28,466 bases of DNA, from NCBI GenBank assembly GCA_054661495.1, contig BAAFSQ010000123.1, positions 1-28,466 of the forward strand, given 5' to 3'. Shown here in pieces: positions 18,202-28,300 of the stretch. The first letter of the stretch is position 1; the number at the start of each line of letters is the position of its first letter. This DNA is from Zygophlyctis sp. KS116. Taxonomy: Eukaryota > Chytridiomycota. The notes beneath the pieces were generated by a model. That model worked only from the letters and a program-made list of their open reading frames with translations, was not told the origin of the DNA and did not search any database. A program made the translations under genes and the position numbers.

Positions 18202-19396
18202 CAGTGGCAATAAGAACTGGGAGAGCATCTGGACTGTCGGTCTGGCATTCTGGACATTCAAGGCTATTCTTTCCAATAGCCTGATGAACAAGAGTTGGGA
18301 TGCATTCTCCACAAAATCTGTGCTTGCATGGTTCTACTTCAAGACTGGGAAAAGGTTGATTGCATCGACTACAATTTGGCAGATTTTGTCTTTGTCGAGT
18401 TCCTCGCTTTCTAAAAGTGGTATCAATTATTTCATGAACAAGGGAAGACGATGAATATGATCCTTGTCCAGACGGCAATGCTCTTTCAGCTTTTAAAGCT
18501 TCATTAGCCTTTCTAAAGTTTCATTTTCAAAATATTTACCTCATTGATGCTCTTCGCTGATTCATTCCACATTTATTACAGAGATAATTTGCATAATTTT
18601 CACGGTCTCGTCGCCACTTACCTGCAGACTTGTATGTCAGACAATTAGCACATCGGCGGCGCGTATCAGAGGAAACTTCAGCGACTGTTGTGCTTCCAGA
18701 ATTACCATCCTGACAGTTAATATTAGTAAAACATACAACATCATATCCAGGAACATAATCACAAGGAGAATAGGATTCGCCATTATGTTGATGACTGGAA
18801 GCTCTTGGAGTTTTCGAATGGTCAAATTGAGAGCTGTCATGATTAGCTTTTAAAATGATTTACTTTTGGCGCTGATTAAGACGGCCTCGTCGTTGATTCA
18901 TTCCGCAATTGTTACAAAGCCATTTGTTTGGTTCTTCTAAATCGGATCTCCAGTAGCGAGAATATGTGGTCTCACAGCGATTGCATTTTCTTGACGCCAA
19001 TCTTTTTTGCACTTCCGGCATTGGTAATGGCTGATCTATCGATGCAGTATGCCAACCACGATAGGCCAGAGGACCAGTCATTCTGGTCTTTATAAGTCCA
19101 GTAGATTTTAATTTGGTAACTGCATTTCGTATTCCAGATGCGGTACTTTAGGTCAATGAATAAATAAATTACTGATTTAATTGTTCGGCTAATTGCTCAT
19201 TAGTGAACCATTGGTCAGAATGTGTCATGAGAAACATTTTTAATTCTTCAGGGACATTTTTGGGTTTTTGTATGATGATAATATCTTGGGGTTGCAAAAC
19301 CGCGTCTCTTTCATGTTTTAAACTAGATTCGGACAAGTAGGAAAGAGCGGCTGGTGAACAAGGTATAATATCTGGGGGGAAAGCTGCTTGATTCAT
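18158..19396 (-). CDS. Winged-helix-like, two GATA zinc fingers and RING finger protein (384 aa)
   Basis: Four exons; introns at 19146-19172, 18834-18863 and 18513-18539. Residues about 50-105 (MFLMTHSDQWFTNEQLAEQL to KLKSTGLIKT) look like a winged helix-turn-helix. GATA-type finger 1 is C130-x2-C-x19-C153-x2-C and finger 2 is C231-x2-C-x20-C255-x2-C. Both have the W-R core and a C-N-x-C-G-M-N-Q-R-R end, so they are recent duplicates of one another. A C3HC4 RING lies at residues 314-356 (C314, C317, C329, H331, C334, C337, C353, C356). The frame is continuous after splicing and the total is divisible by three. The combination suggests a DNA-bound ubiquitin ligase; I know of no named family with it. 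A GTAAGT inside finger 2 is coding. The promoter has MCB sites. Confidence 0.85.
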
Positions 19397-19462
19397 CGAT
19401 TGGGTATATTACTGCTGTTATTATTACTCAAGTTGAAAGAAGAAGGCTCTTTCAACTATAAA

Positions 19463-19520
19463 ACGCGGTGCGTGTTATCAACGCGTTTGATGCGCGTTTC
19501 GTGCAACAATAGTGACGTAA
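19463..19520. promoter_or_regulatory. MCB boxes and CRE-like site upstream of the GATA/RING gene
   Basis: ACGCG at 19463-19467, ACGCGT at 19481-19486 inside AACGCGTTT, GCGCG at 19492-19496 followed by TTTCG, and TGACGTAA at 19513-19520. They lie 67-125 bp upstream of the start codon at 19396 and resemble the cluster at 15174-15200. Confidence 0.6.
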
Positions 19521-19571
19521 CCATTATGATGACCCGGTGACTTGTACCAGGCTGTGTTTATTGGGCTGGAT

Positions 19572-21470
19572 CTAAAACTTTAAGAATATGACTCCTCCCA
19601 CTCCTAAAATCCAGCCTAAAGCTCCAAATCCTGTACATACATAAAATGCAATCTTTTGCGTCTCCAAAATTGATTTATAATATTTAACAATACGGTCAAC
19701 CTCCTTTTGAAAAATAAAGCTATTCCCCGATGGAGATTGTCCATCATTAGAAGAATCCGGACCCAGTTTTATAGCCATCCGTTTTGCTAGCACTGATAAA
19801 TCGCCCATGGCTTCATTATCAATAGCTCCTACAGAAGAATTCACTCGAGGAAATTCCAAGTGCATAGAATTCTTTAAACTTTCTCCGATTCCAACAATGG
19901 ATTCGAAAGTAGATCCAATCATACAGTGAACAAACTTGGAAATAGCATCTTTCAAAGGAGGAACTGTATTAAATGCCTTTGAGATCAAGTCATTAAATCC
20001 TGTAGTAAAAGTATTTGTTGTCTGATTGACTACTTGAACTGTGTCATTTATCCATCCGAAAAGAATCTGATTAGTCTGAGTTTCAATCTCTTGAATCCTA
20101 CTATTCGCTTGCAGTACATATGGATCAACTGTTTCTGACACCATTTTTTGAACGGCACGATTTATCATTCCAGTTGTAGTTTGCAACTCGTTATTCACTG
20201 AATTTAAGGCTGACAAACTTGCACGATCTAATATAAGGATCTGTATATTAATCAAAATCAATCCTAATATTCCTATTCCTAGAAAGAGCAAAGACGGATT
20301 ATAAATTGTATAATCCAAAAACCATCGCAGCCGCATTCTCGAGCCATGTTTTCGAATCTTACTGGCGACTTTACTGTAGATTAAGAATGCAACCGGATTT
20401 CTAACAGAATATAAAATATCACCCAACTCTATGGCTCCAAAAGATCCTTTAGTCAATGTGTTTAATCTTTCTTGACTTCTTTCAAACCATTTGTGCTCCA
20501 GATATATCAGATATGCGTTCGCAATTATCATTAAAATACCTAAAACCACCAAAGTCCAAATCATTACTGTGAAACCATAACGTATACCATCTGCCAGCTT
20601 TGGAATCCAACCAGTAGGAACATCCTTGCAAAATGTTGCGTCGGCGGCTTTAGCAGGAACAGGTAAATTTAGATCCGAGAAATAAACCTTTTTCATTGTA
20701 CTATTCAAAGAATCAGATAATAACTTGAATGGTGTTGATATCAGCGCACTGATTTCATTTTGAGCATCTTCCAAGTCAGGCACAGTATTTTTTAAATTTT
20801 GCAGAGTTGATTGAAAATCGGTAGGAAGAGCGAAATTAAGTTTTCCTGCGACTTCTGGAAGTGAAAAGGTTGGTATATTGACATTACTCCCTGAATTACC
20901 AAACATATTCGTGACTGCGTTTGCTGCACTTTGTACACCGCCATTGATTGATCTTATCTGAGAATTGATCCCATCAAGACCGGCATTTAGTGAGTTAGCG
21001 ATACTAGCCATTTGCGTTTGAATCTAAATTTTAATATCTAATTATCATACAAATGTAGTGATCTCTTGAGAATATAGTGAAATAGCACCCAACGTTCCAG
21101 CTAAAATTGAATCTAAAATACAAACGATTAGCTTTTGGTATCTTTTTAATAAGATCACAAGCAGCTGATTCAACAATTTAATAAACATCAATAGCATTTT
21201 ACCCATATGATTTACTACTGATGAGATTGAGGAAGCGATCGCAGCATTTGTCTGTGCAGCAACATAATGAGGTGTGGATGCCAAAGAAGTAGCAGCAACT
21301 TCCAATCCATGACAAGATGATGCCAAGCGGAACTGAGTTTCTTCTATTTTAGAATCAATAGTTTGCCTCATTGTCCATAACGACATTATCGAAAGGATTA
21401 CAATCAAGAGATATGTAGACAAGTAAGATCTAGAGAGCTTTGCCTTTAATCCAAGATATGAAGATTGCAT
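19572..21470 (-). CDS. PRM1: Plasma membrane fusion protein Prm1 (623 aa)
   Basis: Two exons with a 27-nt intron at 21024-21050. The N-terminus YLGLKAKLSRSYLSTYLLIV, followed by a Cys in RLASSCHGLEVAA and ASTPHYVA, matches Prm1. Further matches are the paired hydrophobic segments in the middle and the conserved FVHCMIG block with the second key Cys. There are about five membrane segments with long extracellular helical loops. In yeasts Prm1 acts at the contact zone of mating cells and promotes plasma membrane fusion; two Cys residues at these positions link the dimer. Length is close to the yeast protein (about 660 aa). The frame stays open upstream to 21629 but overlaps the MBOAT gene, so ATG 21470, which precedes the conserved start, is chosen. 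Confidence 0.92.
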
Positions 21471-21561
21471 TGTATTCAAACTGAAAACGGCCGCACTCAA
21501 CGCACTCAATGACGCAGAGCAGTCAATCAGATCCCATGTTTGGACTGGGAATGAATAATCT

Positions 21562-23097
21562 TTATTGTTCCTTCTTTTCAGATGAAGTATCAGCATCTGC
21601 AATTTCATCCTTTTTCTTAACATAATCATCAGGTATCATCATTTCCAACAACTCACCACCACCAACCAAGAAGAAGAGAGATGAAATTAGCAATATGATA
21701 TGACCGTGATAATAAGTCGTCGAATAGAATTTCATTGAATAATCGAGTCGACGAAGTAAAAATGCAGGCATATTATAAGCTAATAGAGAATGAGTACAAA
21801 TCCATCCAGCAATATCATATAATATGCGAATTTTTTCAAATCTTGAAAGAAATAGTGGCCTGATATATTTTCTACAGTTTCTGCTAATATACGTAAGCCA
21901 AGCCATACCTAAAAATGTTAGATAGTATCCTGGATGATATCCATGCCAAAAAGCTGAAATTAGAAAAGTCACTAAAGTAGCAACAAAAGTAGAGCCTTTA
22001 GAATTTGGAGGATGAATTCTATTATACACTGAATGTCTAAGCCATTCAGCTGTATTTGCATTCCAACCAGCCAGCAAAACTCGAAGATTTGGTGCCAATT
22101 CAATTTGTCTTATATTAACATTTTGCAATCGGTTCCATTTATTTCTTCCATTATAGTCTGTCCCACTGTATCCAAGACCAGCAACGAGACCTGCTCCTTC
22201 TGCTAATTTCCATCCTCTAAAAAGTTATAAAACAAATTAATACGCATAAAACGAACATCTCTGAACAAACCCAGTAAAATATATAAACCAAAATTTACTA
22301 AATAATGATCGATCCATATATTCTGGTTTAAGAGTGATTAGATAATTATACTGACTATCAAAATAAAAATTTATAGCAAAAGGAATCAATGCTTTTACAT
22401 TTAAAGATTTCCAAAATTACCTGTAAACGCAATAAAAATCCCAGGAACCACTCCAGATGGAGCATTTTCAAATCTTTCCTTACTCTTTAACACTTAAATT
22501 TACCTTTTTATAAATATAATTATAATAATCCTTGAATTGAAAGGATGGTCCAATCAAGAAACAAGGAAAAAAGAAAATATAACCCAAAAAATCCAATAAT
22601 GAAGGGAATTCCACCAATCTATATCTCTTTTGGTACATAGTTTGATCCTTTGATGATTAAAATTAGTAACGAACCTTTTCATCTATTTGACCATCGAATA
22701 CAGCCCAAGCAAAAGAGCTCAGTTTTAATACCATTACCATTATTACAATAGTTTGATCTATTCTTCCTGTCTGACCTTTAACTATTTGCGTATACAAATG
22801 ACTAGATTTAGTTCAATATTCATACTTGACGGATAGAACGCCCATGCTAGAGATAATAATTGCAATAGGTGCTTTGGAAGAACCTTTAAAAATATAGCAG
22901 ATCCCATAGCAAATCAAACATAATGAAATAATTTGTAAAAATCCAGTAAAGTTGAATAAATAAGAAAATGAAGACGCAGAGACTATTATAGAAAATATAT
23001 TCTTTGCTTTATTCGGCAGATAATTAAACAATATCGCAAGAGGATAATTTAAGAGAAGAAAAGCTCCAATTCCAAAAACTTCAGGATTTTGTTTCAT
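21562..23097 (-). CDS. MBOAT lysophospholipid acyltransferase, Ale1/LPCAT-like (467 aa)
   Basis: Six exons; introns at 22802-22825, 22648-22674 (unusual GTTCGT donor), 22479-22503, 22392-22420 and 22217-22243. The spliced protein shows MBOAT landmarks: TGRIDQTIVIMVMVLKLSSF followed by AWAVFDG, LLDFLGYIFFFPCFLIGPSF, AGWKLAEGA, NVNIRQIELAPNLR, the catalytic Asn in WNANTAEWLR and the catalytic His in SAFWHGYHPGYY. It is a polytopic ER membrane enzyme; Ale1-type members reacylate lysophospholipids using acyl-CoA (Lands cycle). The C-terminus ends in KKDEIADADTSSEKKEQ, a charged cytosolic tail with lysines near the end, a possible ER-retention signal. Spliced length is divisible by three. It lies 91 nt upstream of Prm1 on the same strand. 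Confidence 0.93.
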
Positions 23098-23148
23098 TTC
23101 AAAAAAACCTAAATTCAGTTAAGTTCAGATTTAATTGTAGTATGTTAA

Positions 23149-23320
23149 TGATTGCTGACTGTTGATTACTGACTGTTGATTATTGACTGTTGATTGCTGA
23201 CTGTTGATTGCTGACTGTTGATTATTGACTGTTGATTACTGACTGTTGACTGTTGACGGATGATCTGATGGTTGATTACTGAATGTTGACTGTTGACGGA
23301 TGATCTGATGGTTGATTGCT
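23149..23320. repeat. 14-bp minisatellite merging into a 40-bp repeat
   Basis: Six 14-bp units of the form GACTGTTGATT(A/G)(C/T)T run from 23157 to 23240, preceded by a partial unit at 23149. They are followed by a 40-bp unit (23248-23287) that contains GACTGTTGACGGATGATC and is copied in part at 23288-23320. The distal end (from 23276) lies within the coding sequence of the METTL25-like gene. There are no unique spacers. Confidence 0.93.
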
Positions 23321-24820
23321 GATTACTGATCTAATAAGAAATGATTCATTCTCTCCTACCATAGCTTGACTTTGAATTTTAGTTTTTCTAACAGCAACCA
23401 ATGCAACATTTCTAGGAGAAATCTCGTGACGGAAAACATTCTTGAGTTCAACCTCAAAATCACGGTTTTCAGACACGTACTTGTAGCGGTCATAAAGTAA
23501 TAGTGATTCCATGACAGGTCCATAAAATCTACGCATTGTAGAAACAAATGCTATTCTTCCAAGCAATATAGGATATGAGCAAGATTCTTCAAATTCTATT
23601 AATTGGGGTTTTAGAATGTATAGATCAGGTCTAGCAGATAAGGCATAATTTATAAATCCATTTGAAAAAGCATCCTTTTTAAGAGTTCCAATAGATAAAC
23701 GAGGTTGTGAAATATCAGAGTTTTGATTTCTTGATTCTAAAAAACCTTCTAAAAGACAACGATATGCAAATGCTTTCCATATATCAGTTATTCTTTTATC
23801 TGAAAATCCAACCATTGTTTGACATGCACAATTTAAAATTCTATAAGTAGGAATAAATAGATTTTGAGAATCTGTTTGATTATTAAAAGGATATTTGTCA
23901 TTAAATTCCATTGTATGAGATTTTATAGTGTTTGATAAAGGAAAGCCTTTCGGAGATAGCATTTGATAACAACATCCAATACTAATCACACAAGCTACCC
24001 ACGAACAATTAATAAAAGAGTTTAGAATAACTTGACTTGATAGATCTCCACAAGCATGTAAACAAGTTATCAAGATTTTAGAATTTCCTTTGCCAATCAA
24101 AGACTTTTGAAATTCAAGTCTATCGCCTACTTGAATCAAATCATATTCTGATAAAATATCAAAAAGGCTTTGAGAGTCTAATCTCTGAACGATGTGTGTA
24201 ATTTTTTGATGAAATTCTGGACAGCTAGTAAATCGTTTTTGAGAATGTCTAATTTGAGATTCATCACCATCAATAGCAAGAATAGGATAATATTTAGACA
24301 ATTCTACAGTTAAATAGCCAGAACCAGATCCCACATCTACAATACCTTGAACATCATACTGATTTGCATATTGTAGAACCATTTTTGAAAGTAATTCCAC
24401 TTCATGATACTTTTTTTTACCCATTTTCGAGATACAAAGTACATCATTTGTATACTGAAAGTTCCCAAAAATTTCCCTAGAAATAGTCAGCATTTTGGCC
24501 TCTACAAATTTAAATTAACTAGACATACCATTAATAAATCCAATCATACTTTTTGGCCAATAGTTATCTCCAAGAATATCCTCATCTCTGAATGATTGGA
24601 TGGATGGATCAGATAGTTTCATCAATGCTAAAAGCCTTGCAAAGAATGCATCCATGTCCCTGGATATCTCATTATCCACAAAGCTAATCCATTCCTCTGG
24701 GCAAGTCCGTTTAAGCATGCATTGGATTTCAGGTTGAGCAAAAGTAAATATATGAGGCTCAATAATATTATTCCACTTTATGATCCATTCAACCATCTCT
24801 TTGCCTTGTTTAGCTTGCAT
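23276..24820 (-). CDS. METTL25/RRNAD1-like SAM-dependent methyltransferase (505 aa)
   Basis: Two exons with a 27-nt intron at 24502-24528. Family landmarks are the SAM-binding motif IVDVGSGSGYLTVELS, preceded by MGKKKYHEV (MSxKKxHE in relatives), LHACGDLS, and the Cys-rich GCCYQML...GFPLS block. METTL25 and METTL25B/RRNAD1 share this arrangement; substrates are poorly known, with protein or rRNA proposed. The frame opens at GTG 24841 immediately after a TAA, so the first ATG, 24820, is taken. The last 15-20 residues after VGENESFLIRS are encoded by the minisatellite, so the native stop may have been shifted by repeat growth. The start is 61 nt from that of the divergent SHIPPO gene. Confidence 0.88.
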
Positions 24821-24881
24821 CGCCGTGAGCCAAAGTGCCACTTATTCGCAAATAAACAAGATCCTAAACAGGTAAACAGTA

Positions 24882-25385
24882 ATGAGAGGACAAAAATCAC
24901 AGCGATTTCAAATCTTGGCTCCAGTAACCGGAAGTATTGGGCCTGGATCATATGAGATTGATGGAGCAACTGGATTGTTCAAAACGGTGGCACAAAAGCC
25001 AACATCTAAGCTGGGTGTTGCAGTTACAACTGCATGCAGATTCCCCGATCTAAAAGCATCTGGTCCTGGAGCTGGTGAATATGAAGGAACTACATTTGTG
25101 GATCTATTGGATCACAAAAGTATAACATTGGGCTCAAAGTCATTAATCACAGATCATTCTATTTTGAATACCCCCGGACCAGGGACATATAATCCAAATT
25201 ATGCTATTGGACGGCATGTAGGAAACGATCATAGATTCGCACTTACAAAGTCCGAATGGCTTAAGAAGAAGAGTTTGGAAAATAGAGCAAAACTGGAAAA
25301 TATCAAGGAATTGTTAAAATCAAATGAATCATTTTGGGAGAAGCGTACAGTTAGACGGATAGCACATTTGTCATTGTATTTTTAA
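24882..25385 (+). CDS. SHIPPO/STPGR repeat protein, flagellar microtubule-associated (167 aa)
   Basis: Single exon. PG-rich repeats typical of SHIPPO (sperm-tail PG-rich) proteins occur: GPGSYEI near residue 20, SGPGAGEY near 60 and TPGPGTYNP near 103. A charged C-terminal helix follows. Members such as ODF3 and CFAP-type proteins line axonemal microtubules, so this supports a flagellated stage and fits the dynein gene next door. Homologues are often longer and have more repeats, so a short form or an unrecognised 5' exon is possible; a GTAAAC...CACAG pair overlaps the start region (24871-24900) but is not needed. The stop is only 3 nt from the stop codon of the convergent dynein gene. Confidence 0.82.
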   Translation: MRGQKSQRFQILAPVTGSIGPGSYEIDGATGLFKTVAQKPTSKLGVAVTTACRFPDLKASGPGAGEYEGTTFVDLLDHKSITLGSKSLITDHSILNTPGPGTYNPNYAIGRHVGNDHRFALTKSEWLKKKSLENRAKLENIKELLKSNESFWEKRTVRRIAHLSLYF

Positions 25386-25388
25386 AAG

Positions 25389-28300
25389 TTACAATTCACA
25401 TGCAATATGAACATTTTTATCTATCCATACAGAGTCTGATTCCATGCTTGAAATGTAGAATGAGGTTACAAACAAATCCATGTATGGAGATATGAAAATC
25501 CCAGGCTTTGGTTTGAATATATATAATGGGCATTCAAACTTTGTGCCGTTTCTCCCGACTTTTGGAGTTGCCTTGAGATTTTTTATCTTGGTTTCTTGTC
25601 TCAAAATAGGCTGGATCCATACCTTTTTATGAGTTTATAAAAAAAACTTACACACGGTATCTCTATTGAAGATTCAGAAAGTTTGCCCGGTCGTAAGATT
25701 CCTTTTGAAAAATCCCATGATGCTCCAACCAAATTTAGCCCGGATACGTATGCTCCCTTTTCCGGTAAAAGAGATGGTTTTGAACTAAGGATTGAAACTT
25801 CAAGATCAATTAATTCAATTGAATCTTTAGAGTAAGTACAGTAATCAAGACGAATTGCTTCCAAAAACCCTTTTGGACAAAACATTTTGGTGATATCATA
25901 GATTATAAGGCAGCCCTTATTAACCAGATTTGGATTTTGTCGAACAGAGTACCAATTATTTACAAATTGTAGCCGTGAAGGAAAGTCTTTAATGAATTCA
26001 GCAAGTTTTAAGCTGGTAAGATAGCACTTTCCAGATTTTAACCATTCTGATGGAATTTGATTGGTCTGCATCTCCCATATAGTTTTTTCATAATGCTTAA
26101 ATCTGGGAATAGATCCGCTAGCCATGCTTATGAGACGATCCAAAGACCTGATGACTAAAGCAGTCAATGTCTGATAGCTTTCTATATTATATCGAAGGAC
26201 ATGCTCCATAAATTTACTAGCCTTTGAATTATACAATTGTAGACGCTTCGAAGTGACTTTAAAAGGTCTCTTACTAATATTAATTAAACTTTTGAATTGA
26301 AAGCAACCGGTGCTTTGCATCTTTATATCATTTAAAAAGCATTCACAAAGCTCTTTGAATTCCTTTAGAGGCGATACGATGGATTTAAAAGGCCCCTCTA
26401 ATTCCAAATTCTGATATAACCGGAAACAACTTAAAATTTCCTCTGAGAAAGCAGTATTCTTAGAATAACGGGCATTTATATCAAGACCATAGATTGCCGG
26501 AGAAATTAAATCATCCTCTGGTAGCGCTTTTATCTGTTCAACGCATTTTTTCATATCTGATTTTGCATATTTTTCATATATTGTCTTGAATGAAGGTAAA
26601 TCATTATGGGTTGAATCAAACATTGCGATATTGTGAAATCTCGTAAACAGTGAGCAAATTGTTCGTATGTCCCAAGTGTCAAGAGATTGAGAATTTAGAA
26701 TATAATTGTTTGTCAAATGCTGAAATTTATGCAGCAAATCTGTCTGATCAATCAAATCATCCCCGAAATCTAAACAAACTTGTCTGAAAAGCTTGAAGGC
26801 TCTGAGAATTTCGTCATCAGTTATATCAATCGGATTATTCAATCTGACGATTTGAAAGTTTTGCGAGCTTTTAAAAAAGGAAACCGAGAGCAAAAAGCTG
26901 AATAAGACTCGGCGGTAAGTCATTTGCATCTTTGGGCTAGCAGGTATGTTATTTTCAACTGATATGTAAGATGATTCATATATATATGAGCGCAAAGATC
27001 GATTCCTGGGAATGTACACTTTAATTGAGCGCTGAGATATGGAAATCGGCATATTTTCAAAGGGCTTTGAGATGAGCCAAAGCCTAAAGTTTTGATTTCT
27101 TTCTGACAACGTTTTCATTAAATAAGAAAAATGAAAATCCAAATAATACAAAGCATTTGAGTTACGATCACAGCCAGTAAGAATAAGCCACCTCCCTCGC
27201 CGAATTGAGTCCAACAGGACATTGGCCAAATCATTGATAACATCCTTATCATCTAAATTTAGAAACGAGGTCGCATTGGTCATTAACTTTTCCGATGCCA
27301 AACGCTTGATCATTTTCACGACATTATCCTGACCTTCATTGATAATCCATATGAAAGCGCTGATACTTGAAAATCTAAAATTGCTTTGTATAGGGTCCAC
27401 TGGGTCTATGGTGGCACTTGGAGATATAACTGAAGTGAATAAATTCTGCACTGCTAAATTTAAAGAGTCTGGACGCAGTACATAAATTATAATCAGCTTA
27501 TCAAGTGCTGAAAGATTGGAAAATTCAGTCGGATGAGTTAATTTCAAAGGATTTTCAGCGTTTGATAGATTTTCCCAAGCTGAATCTACCTTCTTGTTGA
27601 ATGTTCTCGTAAAATAAGAAGCACTTTCTACTATATGTTTGAATTTCTGCCATCTGCATAGTCGTTCCCATTTGTCAATTAAAGTTCCTGAAATCCAATC
27701 AGGCTTTTCAATTTGATTAGAAAAATCCGATTCTTGCCTGCTCGATTTTCCGCCTAAAAACTTCACGTATTCGTCCAAATTTCTAACTGGACTCTCCAAT
27801 ATGTACTTGCATGCAATCAGCGCTAATTCTAGAGACCATACAGATAACTCTGACATATTTAATCCTGGCCGAACATAATTAAAAACAGCGACCAGCAGTT
27901 GGGAAATGCAAGATCTTAATTGGTGTCCTTCGAAAGAAGCTAACTGACGACCAGATAATGCACATAAGTCTAAAAACCACATGAACCCAATATAATTCTT
28001 CAGACTTAACAGCGTCAATTTATCAACTGAGAAAAATATTTCAGCCATCGGTTTTGACAATTTTTTTATCATGGATGTTTTTTCCGCCTTTTTTTGCTCC
28101 TGTCCATCTGAAATTTCCATTTTCCCTATAATAGACATCGCCAACTCATCATTTTCTATTATGTTTCGATACAAATCACCGTGGCTCAGGTCTCCTTTTT
28201 GGATCATTAAAACAAATTCAGCACTTCGATTAGCCAGAAATTCGTATCTATTCCGAAGACTAGCAGCTTCAGTATCAATGCTTTTAAAATCATCTTTTTC

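Noticed and set aside
18605-18625. GTAAGT donor-like sequence within the second GATA finger.
   Set aside because: It encodes the conserved K-W-R-R-D core of the finger; splicing it out would destroy the domain.
23149-23320. Regular repeats resembling a CRISPR array.
   Set aside because: There are no unique spacers, units are directly adjacent, and the context is eukaryotic.
24722-24955. Plus-strand frame opposite the METTL25-like first exon that could extend the SHIPPO protein upstream.
   Set aside because: It is antisense to a conserved exon and has no PG-rich repeat.
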